Below are positions 17,071 through 25,154 of a stretch of DNA of 41,492 nucleotides, one piece after another. Location: positions 1 through 41,492 of the forward strand of contig VXRN01000071.1 in assembly GCA_009838465.1 (NCBI GenBank), given 5' to 3'. Below the pieces are notes generated by a model. The model did not search any database. It was not told the DNA's origin and was given only the letters and a program-made list of their open reading frames with translations. The position numbers were made by a program, and so were the translations under genes. This DNA comes from Dehalococcoidia bacterium. Its GTDB lineage: Bacteria; Chloroflexota; Dehalococcoidia; Lucifugimonadales; UBA1123. Numbering within the stretch: position 1 is the stretch's first letter; the number at the start of each line of letters is the position of its first letter.

Positions 17071-17973
17071 ATGAAGGTATTTCTGGGTATTCCGAGAGGG
17101 TTCTGCGCGGGGGTGGTTCGCGCCATAGACATCGTGGAGCTGGCGCTCCAGAAATATCCTCATCCGGTGTACGTAAAGCACCAGATCGTTCACAACCCGT
17201 ATGTGGTCAATTCGCTCGAGAGCAAGGGCGCGAGAACGGTTGAAGACGTTGACGAGATACCAGAGGGCGCGACGGTAGTCTTCTCCGCTCACGGTTCTCC
17301 GCCGGAGGATTTCCAGAAGGCTGAACGGCGCGGTCTGAACGTGATAGACGCCACCTGCCCGCTCGTGACGAAGGTTCACAACGAAGCGAAGCGGTACGCT
17401 CGTGAGGGCCGGAGGATGGTCCTGGTAGGCCACCGCGGCCACCAGGAAGTAAAGGGAACGATGGGACAGACCGATATGCACCTGGTTGACGACCGCGAGC
17501 GGGACAACATTCCAGAGTGGGGCAGTGGGACCCCTGTCGCAGTGCTTACCCAGACTACCCTATCAGTCAGAGACACCCAGCGGGCAATTGAACAGATCGA
17601 GGGGAACTTCTCCGACGTCATCGTGCGCAACGACCTTTGCTACGCCACTACCAACCGCCAGGAGGCTGTGGACAAGCTGTCCGACATAGTGGATATCGTT
17701 CTGGTGATTGGCGCTCACAACAGTTCTAACTGCAACCGGCTGCGGGAGGTGGCGGAGGCGAACGGGCTTCCGGCGTATCTGATCAACGGTCCGGAGGAAC
17801 TGGACTTCGCCTGGCTCGAGGGCATGGAGAATGTCGGGATAACATCGGGCGCATCTACGCCGGAAGACCTGATCATGGATGTGATAAACGTCATCAAGCC
17901 GGAAGAAGTTACCACCATAGAAGGAGCCGAAGAAGACATCACCTTCGTTCTTCCCCACGAATTCAGGGAATAG
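17071..17973 (+). CDS. ispH: 4-hydroxy-3-methylbut-2-enyl diphosphate reductase
   Basis: The last enzyme of the MEP isoprenoid pathway, which makes IPP and DMAPP using a [4Fe-4S] cluster. All three cluster cysteines are present: Cys12 (PRGFCAGV), Cys96 (DATCPLV) and Cys221 (NSSNCNRL). Substrate residues His41, His74, His124 and Glu126 (GHQEVKGTMGQ) are kept, as is TQTTLS. The 300-residue length is standard. The ATG at 17071 is chosen over an in-frame GTG at 17065 because AGGGAGG (17058-17064) lies 6-7 bases upstream of the ATG and would abut the GTG. An extended -10 promoter lies close upstream. It indicates the MEP rather than the mevalonate route. Confidence 0.97.
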   Translation: MKVFLGIPRGFCAGVVRAIDIVELALQKYPHPVYVKHQIVHNPYVVNSLESKGARTVEDVDEIPEGATVVFSAHGSPPEDFQKAERRGLNVIDATCPLVTKVHNEAKRYAREGRRMVLVGHRGHQEVKGTMGQTDMHLVDDRERDNIPEWGSGTPVAVLTQTTLSVRDTQRAIEQIEGNFSDVIVRNDLCYATTNRQEAVDKLSDIVDIVLVIGAHNSSNCNRLREVAEANGLPAYLINGPEELDFAWLEGMENVGITSGASTPEDLIMDVINVIKPEEVTTIEGAEEDITFVLPHEFRE

Positions 17974-18011
17974 ATTCTTCCTCAAATTGTTCTAAAGGAA
18001 AGTCGCACAGT

Positions 18012-18701
18012 ATGGAAATCAGGCTTGTAAGCCTACTGGAAGGCGCCCGCGCAGCAGCGGGCGTCGTGATTATCATTGACGTGTTCCGAGCCTACACGAC
18101 CGCGGCCGTCGCTCTGTCCAGAGGGGTAGAGAAAATAGTCCTGGTGGCGGAGGTGGAGGAAGCTATCGCCTTGAGGGAGCGGGGAATAGGCGAGCTGTGT
18201 GTTGGAGAGGTTGGGGGCATGAGGCCGGAGGGCTTCGACTTCAACAATTCGCCGTCCCAGATGGCCCACGCCGACATAGAGGGCAAGACTATCATCCAGT
18301 CAACACGGGCGGGGACAGTCGGCATGACTGCGGCTACCCGGGCCGAGAAGCTGTACGGAGGGTCTTTCGCAGTGGCGTCGGCGACGGTGGAGGCTATCAG
18401 CCGCCAGCAGCCTGAGTTGCTCACCATTGTCGCGATGGGTTCGGAGGGTCGAATTCGTGTTGACGAGGACGAGCAGTGCGCGCTGTTCCTCAAGAACCTG
18501 TTCCAAGGACGAAGGCCAGACCATGAGGCGGTCAGGACGGTTGTGCTGGCGGGGGAAGAGTCGCAGAAGTACGACGACCCCACCAAGCCGCACTTTCCGC
18601 CGGAAGACAGGGAGATGGCGCTGGCGATTGACTCCCATAACTTCGCGATTAGGGTGGAGCGTGAGGATGGGCTGCTGGTTGCAAGACAGGAGTTAGTCTG
18701 A
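18012..18701 (+). CDS. 2-phosphosulfolactate phosphatase family protein (ComB-like)
   Basis: A 229-residue member of the ComB family. ComB removes phosphate from (2R)-phospho-3-sulfolactate during coenzyme M synthesis, with Mg2+. Motifs seen are VIIIDVFRAYTT (near residues 19-30), CVGEVGGMRPEGFDFNNSPSQ and STRAGT, all family signatures. Many bacteria that lack coenzyme M carry ComB-like genes, where the true substrate is unknown. No comA, comC, comD or comE is in the window. It lies 38 bases after ispH and 15 bases before the DUF104-type gene, so co-transcription with both is likely. Confidence 0.85.
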   Translation: MEIRLVSLLEGARAAAGVVIIIDVFRAYTTAAVALSRGVEKIVLVAEVEEAIALRERGIGELCVGEVGGMRPEGFDFNNSPSQMAHADIEGKTIIQSTRAGTVGMTAATRAEKLYGGSFAVASATVEAISRQQPELLTIVAMGSEGRIRVDEDEQCALFLKNLFQGRRPDHEAVRTVVLAGEESQKYDDPTKPHFPPEDREMALAIDSHNFAIRVEREDGLLVARQELV

Positions 18702-18716
18702 GGAAGGGAGCTAAGA

Positions 18717-19022
18717 ATGGTTATGGACGTAAAGGCCAGGTTCTCGAACGGCGCGCTCAAACCGCTCGAGCCTCTCGAACTAGAAGAAGGCGCGGAGGTG
18801 ACGCTGCGAATCATAGAGGTGGTGTCGGCGGAGATGGCGTCGCCCACTTCCCTGAAGACGGAGAAAGCGCCCACGTCCAACTCCGGGACGCACCCAGTCA
18901 TCGCGATGATAGACCGACTGAGGGCGGAATTTCCCAACTTGGCGGACGATGATTGTTTGCCACCCGACGGGGCCAAGAATTACAAGCATTATCTTTATGG
19001 TCATCCGAAAGAGAATGACTGA
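18717..19022 (+). CDS. DUF104 / AF2212-antitoxin-like small protein
   Basis: A 101-residue protein. The N-terminal 40 residues match the DUF104 (AF2212-like) pattern, VKARFSNGALKPLEPLELEEGAEVTL, a small beta fold often linked with VapC-type toxins. The remaining 60 residues, including IDRLRAEFPNLADDD and LPPDGAKNYKHYLYG, are less familiar. No PIN-domain toxin follows; the next gene is an aldo/keto reductase 11 bases away. GGGAG is 6 bases before the ATG. It may be an orphan antitoxin or a small regulator of its neighbours. Confidence 0.7.
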   Translation: MVMDVKARFSNGALKPLEPLELEEGAEVTLRIIEVVSAEMASPTSLKTEKAPTSNSGTHPVIAMIDRLRAEFPNLADDDCLPPDGAKNYKHYLYGHPKEND

Positions 19023-19033
19023 GGAGAATCACT

Positions 19034-19960
19034 TTGCAGTACAGACAGTTAGGTTCCTCGGGGCTTCAAGTTTCGGCGATAGGGCTGGGGACGAATAACT
19101 TCGGGCGGAGGCTGGACGCGGCGGCGACCGAGACCGTGGTTCACGCGGCGCTGGACGCCGGGGTGAACATGATAGATACGTCGAACAGCTATGGAGGCGG
19201 CGACTCTGAGGAGTTCATCGGAAGAGCGCTGAAGGGAAGGCGACATGAGGCGGTCCTAGCGACCAAAGTATCCAGTCGTGTCTCAGAAGGGCCTAACAAC
19301 GCGGGCAATTCCAGGAAGCATATCTACGACCAGGTGGATGTGAGCCTCCGAAAGCTGCGGACGGACTATATTGACCTTTATCAGATTCACTGGTGGGACC
19401 CCAATACACCCATCGAAGAGACTCTGAGAGCGCTGGACGAACTTATCCGAGCGGGCAAAGTGCGCTACGCAGGCTGCTCGAATTTCGCGGCGTGGCAAGT
19501 GTGCGAATCTCACTGGACGGCGAAGACGTTGGGGATAAATGGTTTCGTCAGTATGCAGCCGCACTACTCGATGCTATACAGACAGCCGGAAGAGGAGATG
19601 ATTCCATTCTGCGAAAAGTATGGAATCGGGATTCTCCCGTACTACCCGCTGGAGAACGGATTCCTCACGGGCAAATACCGAAGGGGCCAGCCCGCGCCGG
19701 ACGGAACGCGCCTGTCCGAGAACGACAGGGGGGCTCTAACCAGCCGCAACTTCGACATACTGGAAGGACTAGAGGGGTTCGCGTCGGAGCGCGGGCATAC
19801 TATCCTGGAGTTGGCGTTCGCGTGGCTGCTCGCAAGTCCGATGGTGAGTTCGGTGATAGCCGGGGCGACGCGGGTTGAACAGGTGGAGGGCAATGCGGCC
19901 TCAGCCGCGTGGTCGCTGACAGCGGAGGAAGTTGAAGAGGTGAATGCGATATTGGGATAG
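19034..19960 (+). CDS. aldo/keto reductase
   Basis: A 308-residue NADPH-dependent (beta/alpha)8-barrel oxidoreductase acting on aldehydes, ketones or sugars. The catalytic tetrad is complete: Asp48 and Tyr53 in DTSNSYGG, Lys78 in ATKVSS, and the His in YQIHWWDP near residue 119. The start is a TTG at 19034, since GAGGAG (19021-19026) is 7 bases before it and the fold begins immediately (QYRQLGSSGLQVSAIGLG). It resembles the YghZ/Tas-like group; the substrate is unknown. It follows the DUF104-type gene by 11 bases. Confidence 0.9.
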   Translation: MQYRQLGSSGLQVSAIGLGTNNFGRRLDAAATETVVHAALDAGVNMIDTSNSYGGGDSEEFIGRALKGRRHEAVLATKVSSRVSEGPNNAGNSRKHIYDQVDVSLRKLRTDYIDLYQIHWWDPNTPIEETLRALDELIRAGKVRYAGCSNFAAWQVCESHWTAKTLGINGFVSMQPHYSMLYRQPEEEMIPFCEKYGIGILPYYPLENGFLTGKYRRGQPAPDGTRLSENDRGALTSRNFDILEGLEGFASERGHTILELAFAWLLASPMVSSVIAGATRVEQVEGNAASAAWSLTAEEVEEVNAILG

Positions 19961-20019
19961 AAGCTATCTCATAAGCATCAACCCTAGGTGGGAACCGTGT
20001 GTTTTCACCCTCACCCTAG

Positions 20020-20042
20020 CCCTCTCCCATCAAGGGAGAGGG
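20020..20042. repeat. intergenic hairpin repeat (CCCTCTCCC-ATCAA-GGGAGAGGG)
   Basis: A perfect 9-bp stem with a 5-base ATCAA loop, preceded by a TTCACCCTCACCCTAG lead. A near copy with one stem mismatch and the same loop occurs at 33435-33457. This looks like a dispersed repeat family; here it may also terminate the aldo/keto reductase transcript. Confidence 0.7.
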
Positions 20043-20075
20043 AACTTATGCAGACAATGGGAAGACTGGTGAGAC

Positions 20076-20969
20076 ATGAAGTTTGGATATGTAACGCCGC
20101 AGAACTGGGGGGTCGAAGACCCGCAGGATGTCGTTGACCTGGCGGTCAGGGCAGAGGAACTGGGCTATGACTCGGTGTGGGTAAACCACCACATACTGAA
20201 CGTGGGATACATCTACGACAGGCTCCAGGACAGGCCGTATTACGACGCGCTGACGTTTCTGACCTGGGTGGCTGCGCTCACGGAGCGCGTCCGTCTCGGC
20301 ACGACCGTGCTGGTGCTTCCATACCTCAATCCCCTGGTTCTTGCCAAGTCGGTGGCGACGCTGGACGCGATGTCGGGCGGCCGGGTGACCTTGGGTGTGG
20401 GCGTCGGGATGCTGCGGGAGGAGAATGAGGCGCTTGGCAGCGATTTCACCACCAGAGGGGCTTACGCAGACGAGTCCATCGAGATTATGCGGGAGCTGTG
20501 GATGTCGGAAGACCCTGAGTACAGCGGCAGGTTCTTCGAGTTTGGCGGCAACTTCAAGTTCTCGCCCAAGCCGGCGCAGAATCCGCTGCCAATCCTGATA
20601 GGCGGGATGAGCCGGGCGGCGATGCGCCGGAGCGCGAGGCTGGGCGATGGCTGGCATCCGAACTCGGGGTCAATCGAGGACATGGCGGCACAGGCCGAAT
20701 CGCTGCGGGAGATGTGGCGCGACGAAGGAAGGGACCCCGACGATATGCAGTTGGTCGTCCGGTGTGAACTGGACGTGCTGGACACGGCTTCCGACAATGC
20801 CGATACTCCCATGGTCGGGACGCCTGACCAGTTGGCGCAGGCAGTCTCGGAATACGCGAGGCTCGGCGTGTCGGAAATCGTGCTGGGGATAAGCACGAAC
20901 GACGTGGACAGAATCCGCCGGATTCAGGAGTCGTTCGCAGAGAAGGTCATGCCGTTGGTGTCAGGGTAG
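20076..20969 (+). CDS. LLM-class flavin/F420-dependent oxidoreductase
   Basis: A 297-residue luciferase-like (beta/alpha)8-barrel. The N-terminus MKFGYVTPQNWGVEDPQDVVDLAVRAEELGYDSVWV-type opening, the ALTERVRLGTTVLVLPYLNP segment, SGGRVTLGVGVGMLREE and the phosphate-binding IGGMSRAAMRRSARLGDGW are all diagnostic. It matches the TIGR03619-type group often predicted to use F420. The ATG has only a weak upstream site and sits just after a dispersed hairpin repeat. The 3' end overlaps the convergent CMD-family gene by 9 bases. Likely role: oxidation of a small organic molecule. Confidence 0.9.
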   Translation: MKFGYVTPQNWGVEDPQDVVDLAVRAEELGYDSVWVNHHILNVGYIYDRLQDRPYYDALTFLTWVAALTERVRLGTTVLVLPYLNPLVLAKSVATLDAMSGGRVTLGVGVGMLREENEALGSDFTTRGAYADESIEIMRELWMSEDPEYSGRFFEFGGNFKFSPKPAQNPLPILIGGMSRAAMRRSARLGDGWHPNSGSIEDMAAQAESLREMWRDEGRDPDDMQLVVRCELDVLDTASDNADTPMVGTPDQLAQAVSEYARLGVSEIVLGISTNDVDRIRRIQESFAEKVMPLVSG

Positions 20970-21506
20970 GCGTTCGGCGTCGGGCGCTGGTTCGACCTCG
21001 AAGGTGTTGAGCGCGCAGGCGAGCATGGCGTAGTAGCCCATCGTGGCTGTCAGTTCGGTCACTCCCTTCACACCGAAACGGGCTTCGGCCTTGCCGAAGG
21101 TGTTGTCGGAGACACGTTTAGAGCCGAGCATCTCTCGTCCGTAGCCGATGACCAGGGCTTCGTCGTCGGTCAGTCCGTCGAGGGCGCCCCTGTTGGCCAC
21201 GGCCTGTATTGCATCCTCCCGGACGCCCGAATCCCTGGCAAGGACGACGTGGGCCGACCACTCGTAATGGCAGTCGAACTCGCGGGCCGCCGTTATGATG
21301 GCTAGTTCTCGGATGTCGGCGGAAAGTACGGACTCAAACCGGATGTAGGAGCCGAGGTGCGCGGCGCGTCCCGCGATCTCGGGGCTGTTGAGCAGCATTG
21401 CGAAAGGCCCGCTAACACGGCCTCGGCTACTAGCAATGGCGTCAAAGTGGTGGGCCATGTCTTCGGGTACGTCGGAACGCTCCTGGATCTGGGGTATTCT
21501 GGGCAT
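20961..21506 (-). CDS. carboxymuconolactone decarboxylase (CMD)-family protein
   Basis: A 181-residue all-helical AhpD-like/CMD-family protein. The active-site helix reads ITAAREFDCHYEWSAHVVLARDSG, giving the Glu/His proton-relay pattern (Cys-x-x-Glu, then His) but not the redox Cys-x-x-Cys of AhpD, so a peroxidase role is unlikely. Related proteins act as decarboxylases or are uncharacterised. GGAGG lies 10 bases before the ATG. Its 3' end overlaps the LLM gene by 9 bases in a tail-to-tail arrangement. Confidence 0.85.
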   Translation of the reverse strand: MPRIPQIQERSDVPEDMAHHFDAIASSRGRVSGPFAMLLNSPEIAGRAAHLGSYIRFESVLSADIRELAIITAAREFDCHYEWSAHVVLARDSGVREDAIQAVANRGALDGLTDDEALVIGYGREMLGSKRVSDNTFGKAEARFGVKGVTELTATMGYYAMLACALNTFEVEPAPDAERLP

Positions 21507-22021
21507 TGTGTTTCATCCTCCGGTTGGGTTGATCATATATTTGGGATTATAGTGTTCTGGTGGCTGTGCAGGTAGTCTGCAGATGCCCTGCTGGTGGGGT
21601 CTGGTACCAGCATTCGACCTGCATCCGACCTGCAAATACCTGTATTTACCAGTTCCGGGAGTTCTTCGGCCTCCGTTCGCTTCGTCAATAGACTCCGGTT
21701 AATGTGTCCGTACAATTGTTCTGCGCTGTATGGATTGTATCATAGAGCGGGTTGGACTGTATAGCTGAGACTAAGACGTGCCAGGGCCTTTGCAAAGTTG
21801 CCGTACATGGATCAAAATTGTGCATTCGTCATTCCCGCGAAGGCGGGAATCCAGGGGAGGGGAGGGGCCGAATCCTGGATATACTGGACTTTGGAAAGGC
21901 CCTGAAGGCGGGCTGTAGTTCGCTACGACGTATGTCAGGATCAGGATTTGTAGGATTAGAGGATATTCAAGATGCAGTCCGGCGTATGTGCGGTGCACTC
22001 CAACAAGGGAGTGTTGGAGGT
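21507..22021. other. 515-base gene-free stretch
   Basis: No convincing gene. It is more A/T-rich near the CMD start and holds a CGACCTGCA repeat pair and one REP-like hairpin (21831-21850). The reading frame of the downstream amidotransferase is open back to 21752 across that hairpin, but this upstream part has no protein character, so I treat it as noncoding. Confidence 0.5.
21831..21850. repeat. REP-like hairpin (ATTCCCGC-GAAG-GCGGGAAT)
   Basis: A perfect 8-bp stem with a GAAG loop, embedded in the motif CGTCATTCCCGCGAAGG, which is widespread as an intergenic REP/MITE-type repeat in many bacterial genomes. It lies inside the spurious upstream extension of the amidotransferase frame. Confidence 0.75.
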
Positions 22022-22783
22022 ATGAGTCCATTGAAGAAGGCGGTCGTTATACAACACCACCGATTTGAGACGCTGGGATCGAATTTCACTGCGATCCTGG
22101 AAGAGTTGGGCTACGAAATCGCGACAGTTCCGGTGTTCGAGGGGGGTCCGGAGTTCGCGGAGTACGACGCGCCCGACCTCGGCGATGTTGACCTGATCAT
22201 CGCGCTGGGCGGGCCGATGTCGGCGAACGACGGCTATCCGGCGCTGCGGCGAGAAATGGAATATCTGAGGAGCGCGGCGGATGCAGGGAAGCCGGTCCTT
22301 GGAATCTGCCTTGGAGCGCAGCTTCTGTCGCGCGCGCTTGGCGGCATCGTGGAGCCGACGGGGGGATACCAATTCGGACTGAGGAAGCTGTGGGTGTCGG
22401 AGGAAGGACACGCTGACCCGGCATTCTCCAGTATCTCGATACCGCTCGTGCCGACGCTGCACGGAGAATGCTTCTCGATCCCGCCAGGCGCAGTCAGACA
22501 CGCGGAAGGGTTCATGCTGCGCAGGGACGGCAGGTATCGCCGCATCAACATGGCTTTCAGGTACAGGAACGCTTATGGCGTCCAGTTCGAGCCTCAGCTA
22601 ACACTGGAGGAACTGGAGGTGTGGAACCGTGAGTTGGCCGGGGACTACGATCTAATGGGGCCTGAGTTCGACCCGGCGGTGGAATCTCGGCGCAACCTGC
22701 GCGAGTTCACGGGGTTCGCGTCGGCGCACGAGGCGCAGATGGGGGCGTTTCTAATAAAAATGTTGAGTGACTGTCATGCCTAA
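22022..22783 (+). CDS. class I glutamine amidotransferase-like protein lacking the catalytic His and Glu
   Basis: A 253-residue class I GATase-fold protein. The nucleophile elbow GICLGAQLL with Cys96 is intact, as are the oxyanion region ALGGPMSAND and the TLHGECFSIPPGAV stretch. The usual QFHPE, which supplies the catalytic His and Glu, reads QFEPQ here (Glu190 and Gln192), so the glutaminase triad is broken. It may have another activity, such as an isocyanide hydratase or peptidase-like role, or be a binding protein. The start is the ATG at 22022, where homology begins; GGAGG at 22016-22020 is very close to it, so the TTG at 22031 is an alternative. The 3' end overlaps the next gene by 8 bases. 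Confidence 0.82.
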   Translation: MSPLKKAVVIQHHRFETLGSNFTAILEELGYEIATVPVFEGGPEFAEYDAPDLGDVDLIIALGGPMSANDGYPALRREMEYLRSAADAGKPVLGICLGAQLLSRALGGIVEPTGGYQFGLRKLWVSEEGHADPAFSSISIPLVPTLHGECFSIPPGAVRHAEGFMLRRDGRYRRINMAFRYRNAYGVQFEPQLTLEELEVWNRELAGDYDLMGPEFDPAVESRRNLREFTGFASAHEAQMGAFLIKMLSDCHA

Positions 22784-23168
22784 GCGTCTGTCTCCGGAAA
22801 CCCCAATGATCCTCTCGGTCATCGCCCAGTTTCTGGCAGTCCTTGCAGCAATATGGCTGATCTGGCCTCTGAGGGTCGGGCCTATCTACTACTCGGAGGT
22901 CAGCATCGTGGATATAGACGGACTGGGCGTCCTGCCGATGCTGTTCGCACCGTCCGCGCTGATACTTGCCGGGACTTTCTCCCTGTATTTGTGGGCTACG
23001 CGGGGAGCCAGGATAGCGAAGTGGGTGGCGTGGGCGGTCTGCGCGCTTCTGTTGCTCGCGTGTATCGTCGAGGCTATGAGCTTCGGCCTGTTCTTTCTTC
23101 CCGCTGCCTTGACTATGCTGGTGGCGACGGTCTTACAGAGCAGGATTTATAGGACGATTCACTCCTAA
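22776..23168 (+). CDS. small multi-pass membrane protein, unknown
   Basis: A 130-residue protein of unknown family. It has four hydrophobic segments: about residues 12-30, 45-68, 78-95 and 98-120. Short basic turns (RGARIAKW) between helices suggest their orientation. The ATG at 22776 overlaps the amidotransferase stop by 8 bases, so translation is probably coupled. The 3' end is 2 bases from the convergent amidohydrolase gene. No catalytic motif is visible. Confidence 0.65.
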   Translation: MPKRLSPETPMILSVIAQFLAVLAAIWLIWPLRVGPIYYSEVSIVDIDGLGVLPMLFAPSALILAGTFSLYLWATRGARIAKWVAWAVCALLLLACIVEAMSFGLFFLPAALTMLVATVLQSRIYRTIHS

Positions 23169-23170
23169 TT

Positions 23171-24730
23171 CTACCTGACCGCCCGGCCCGGAAGCGCGCC
23201 CGTATGCTGTCCGCCGTCTATGACTGGGACGCCGTTGACTATTACGTACTCGATGCCGATGGGGAACTGCTTGGGGTTGGTGCGGGTGGCCGGAGCCTTG
23301 ACGGAGTTGGGGTCGAAGACGGCGATGTCTGCGTTCATGCCGTCGCGCAGGACGCCGCGGTCCTGGAGTCCGAGACGCTGCGCCGGGAACGAGGTCATCT
23401 TGCGAATGGCGTTGGGGAGCGACATCTGACGCTCCTCCCTGACGTACTCGGCCAGGATGATAGGGAAGCAGCCGTAGGTGCGCGGGCTTGGAAAGTCGCC
23501 GAGCAGGACGGCGTCGCTGCCAACCATCGAGAGCGGGTGGGTTACGAACGCGGGGAGCGTCCTGGGGTTGAGACCCTCGGCGACGTAGCAGGTCTGGAGG
23601 TCTTCTTCGATGAGCAGGTCGCAGAGCGCGTCAACGGGATGCTGCTTACGCATCTCGGCTATCTCGGCTATGGAGCGTCCTTCGTAGGCGTGGTTTTCGG
23701 GCCGTTTGAAATAGGTGAGCCACATATCGTGCCAGGTCGGGGCGCGAGGAACTACCTCATCGCGCAGGCGAGCGCGGACATCATCGTCAGCGAGCGCCTC
23801 TTTTAGCCTGGCCGGGCCGCCCTCGTGTACCCAGTCGGGGAAAACTATGAGGATTCGGGTGCTGCCCAGGCTGTACGGGTAGCTGTCGAAGGTGACGTCC
23901 TGGCCGGATTCGGCGGCGTCCTCGACTAGTCCGAGTAGTTGGGGAGCTCCGCCCGGTGCGGGAGCCTTCTGGTAGAAGTGGGTGATATGAACAGGAACGC
24001 CGCTGCGCTCGCCTATCTCGATAGCCTCTTTGAACGGGTCCATGAACATGTCGCCGGACTTGTAGCGGACGTGGGTATGATAGATGCCACCAAGTTCGGC
24101 GACCTGCTCGGAGAGTGCGACCAGCTCGTCGGTGCTGGCGTAACCGCCGGGCGGGTAGTCGAGGCCGGTGGAAAGACCCAGCGCGCCCTCCTGCATAGAC
24201 TCTCGTATCATCGCCTTCATGTTGGCGATGTCGCGGTCGGTGGCGGGCGTGGACTCCCAGCCGATGGCGTCAATGCGGACGGGGGAGTTGCCAAGAATGT
24301 AGGCGATGTTGACGGCGGACTTGCGGTCGAACATATTCAGGTATTGCTCGACGGTTGACCAAGAACCGGGCAAGGGAGGATCACCGTCCAAACCGGAGTT
24401 GATCTCGACGAACTTGCGGAAGTCTTCCTTGGACCTGAAGGGCGCGTAGGAGTTACCGTCCACGCCGATGAGCTCGGTGGTGACTCCCTGTCTAACTTTG
24501 GGCTCGTGTTCAGGCTCGGAGAGCAGAACCAAGCCGGAGTGGGCGTGCATGTCTATGAATCCCGGGCAGACGACCATGCCGGTGGCATCTATCGTGCGGG
24601 AAGCTTCGGCGCCTTGGACCGCGCCCCTGAATACGAGGATTTTGCCGTCTTCGACCCCTATTGAGCCGTAGTAGCCGGGGTTCCCGGTTCCATCAATTAT
24701 CTGTCCGTTTTGGATTAGCAGGTCTAGCAT
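23171..24730 (-). CDS. N-acyl-D-amino-acid deacylase-like amidohydrolase
   Basis: A 519-residue amidohydrolase-superfamily enzyme of the D-aminoacylase/dihydroorotase-like group, which hydrolyses N-acyl-D-amino acids or related amides. Metal motif His62-x-His64 (GFIDMHAHSGL), the later HITHFYQK histidines, and a C-terminal VGSDAVLLGDF aspartate form the zinc site. In classical D-aminoacylase a Cys in the VGNCG loop bridges the metals; here the matching loop is IGVDGNS with Asp91 at that place, suggesting a distinct subfamily. The ATG is inside the remnant of a PIN toxin gene, whose AAGGA serves as its ribosome site. Confidence 0.88.
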   Translation of the reverse strand: MLDLLIQNGQIIDGTGNPGYYGSIGVEDGKILVFRGAVQGAEASRTIDATGMVVCPGFIDMHAHSGLVLLSEPEHEPKVRQGVTTELIGVDGNSYAPFRSKEDFRKFVEINSGLDGDPPLPGSWSTVEQYLNMFDRKSAVNIAYILGNSPVRIDAIGWESTPATDRDIANMKAMIRESMQEGALGLSTGLDYPPGGYASTDELVALSEQVAELGGIYHTHVRYKSGDMFMDPFKEAIEIGERSGVPVHITHFYQKAPAPGGAPQLLGLVEDAAESGQDVTFDSYPYSLGSTRILIVFPDWVHEGGPARLKEALADDDVRARLRDEVVPRAPTWHDMWLTYFKRPENHAYEGRSIAEIAEMRKQHPVDALCDLLIEEDLQTCYVAEGLNPRTLPAFVTHPLSMVGSDAVLLGDFPSPRTYGCFPIILAEYVREERQMSLPNAIRKMTSFPAQRLGLQDRGVLRDGMNADIAVFDPNSVKAPATRTNPKQFPIGIEYVIVNGVPVIDGGQHTGALPGRAVR

Positions 24731-24804
24731 GGGAGTTCCTTGCTGTATTCTTCGGTTGTGACGTACTTGGCCAGGGCGCTTGTATCAATGACGTAAATGT
24801 TCAA
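24724..24804 (-). pseudogene. truncated PIN-domain (VapC-like) toxin, 26 codons
   Basis: Directly after the antitoxin stop, overlapping as TTGA, the minus strand encodes MNIYVIDTSALAKYVTTEE and a few more residues, then TAG. This is the standard N-terminus of a VapC/PIN ribonuclease with its first acidic residue (Asp7 in VIDTSALAK). A full PIN domain needs about 130 residues with three or four acidic positions, so this fragment cannot be active. The fragment ends inside the start of the amidohydrolase gene (CCATGCTAG), pointing to a deletion or recombination junction there. Confidence 0.8.
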
Positions 24805-25154
24805 CGATCCCGGTCTTCCCGGATTAACTGAGCGACGTCAATCTTATGTCCTCCCATCAATTGTTCTAGTTTCTTTCTGTGTTTCCGTGCCTCCCTGATG
24901 GATGGGTCGGCCTCAACCCGGGCGTCCAGCTCTTCTCGGGTTATGCCCAGCTCTGAGAGCAAGTCTGAGAGCGTAGTGCCGCGCCTGCGTTTCTGGGCTG
25001 GCTCATGGGTGTCGGCTTCGTCATTCCGGGCTTCTGCTATCTCAGCCGTGTCTTCCACGGGCGTGATGTCAACCTCCACGCGCTGGTCCATCGGGAGGCC
25101 AGGAAGAGTGTCCAGCAATATGGTCTGTCCCGATATTCTTCCACGTGTCTTCAC
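24801..25154 (-). CDS. antitoxin-like protein, partner of the truncated PIN toxin
   Basis: A 117-residue protein. The N-terminus RGRISGQTILLDTLPGLPMDQRVEVDI resembles AbrB/DUF104-type beta folds found in antitoxins. The middle is acidic and disordered, with a KRRRG patch. The C-terminal half (LSDLLSELGITREELDARVEAD onward) is helical and charged, as toxin-binding tails are. The start is a GTG with AGGAGG 7 bases upstream. It is intact even though the downstream PIN toxin is broken, so it may be a relic or have kept a regulatory role. Exact family assignment is uncertain. Confidence 0.7.
   Translation of the reverse strand: MKTRGRISGQTILLDTLPGLPMDQRVEVDITPVEDTAEIAEARNDEADTHEPAQKRRRGTTLSDLLSELGITREELDARVEADPSIREARKHRKKLEQLMGGHKIDVAQLIREDRDR

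Noticed and set aside
18092..18976. Minus-strand open frame (294 residues) across the comB-like and DUF104-type genes
   Set aside because: Ser-rich shadow of two recognisable plus-strand genes; it has no domain and no ribosome site.
21752..22021. N-terminal extension of the amidotransferase frame
   Set aside because: It crosses a REP-like hairpin and has no similarity to the family; the fold starts at 22022.
23204..23806. Plus-strand open frame (200 residues) inside the amidohydrolase gene
   Set aside because: Antisense to conserved active-site regions; Gly/Val/Asp-rich shadow composition.
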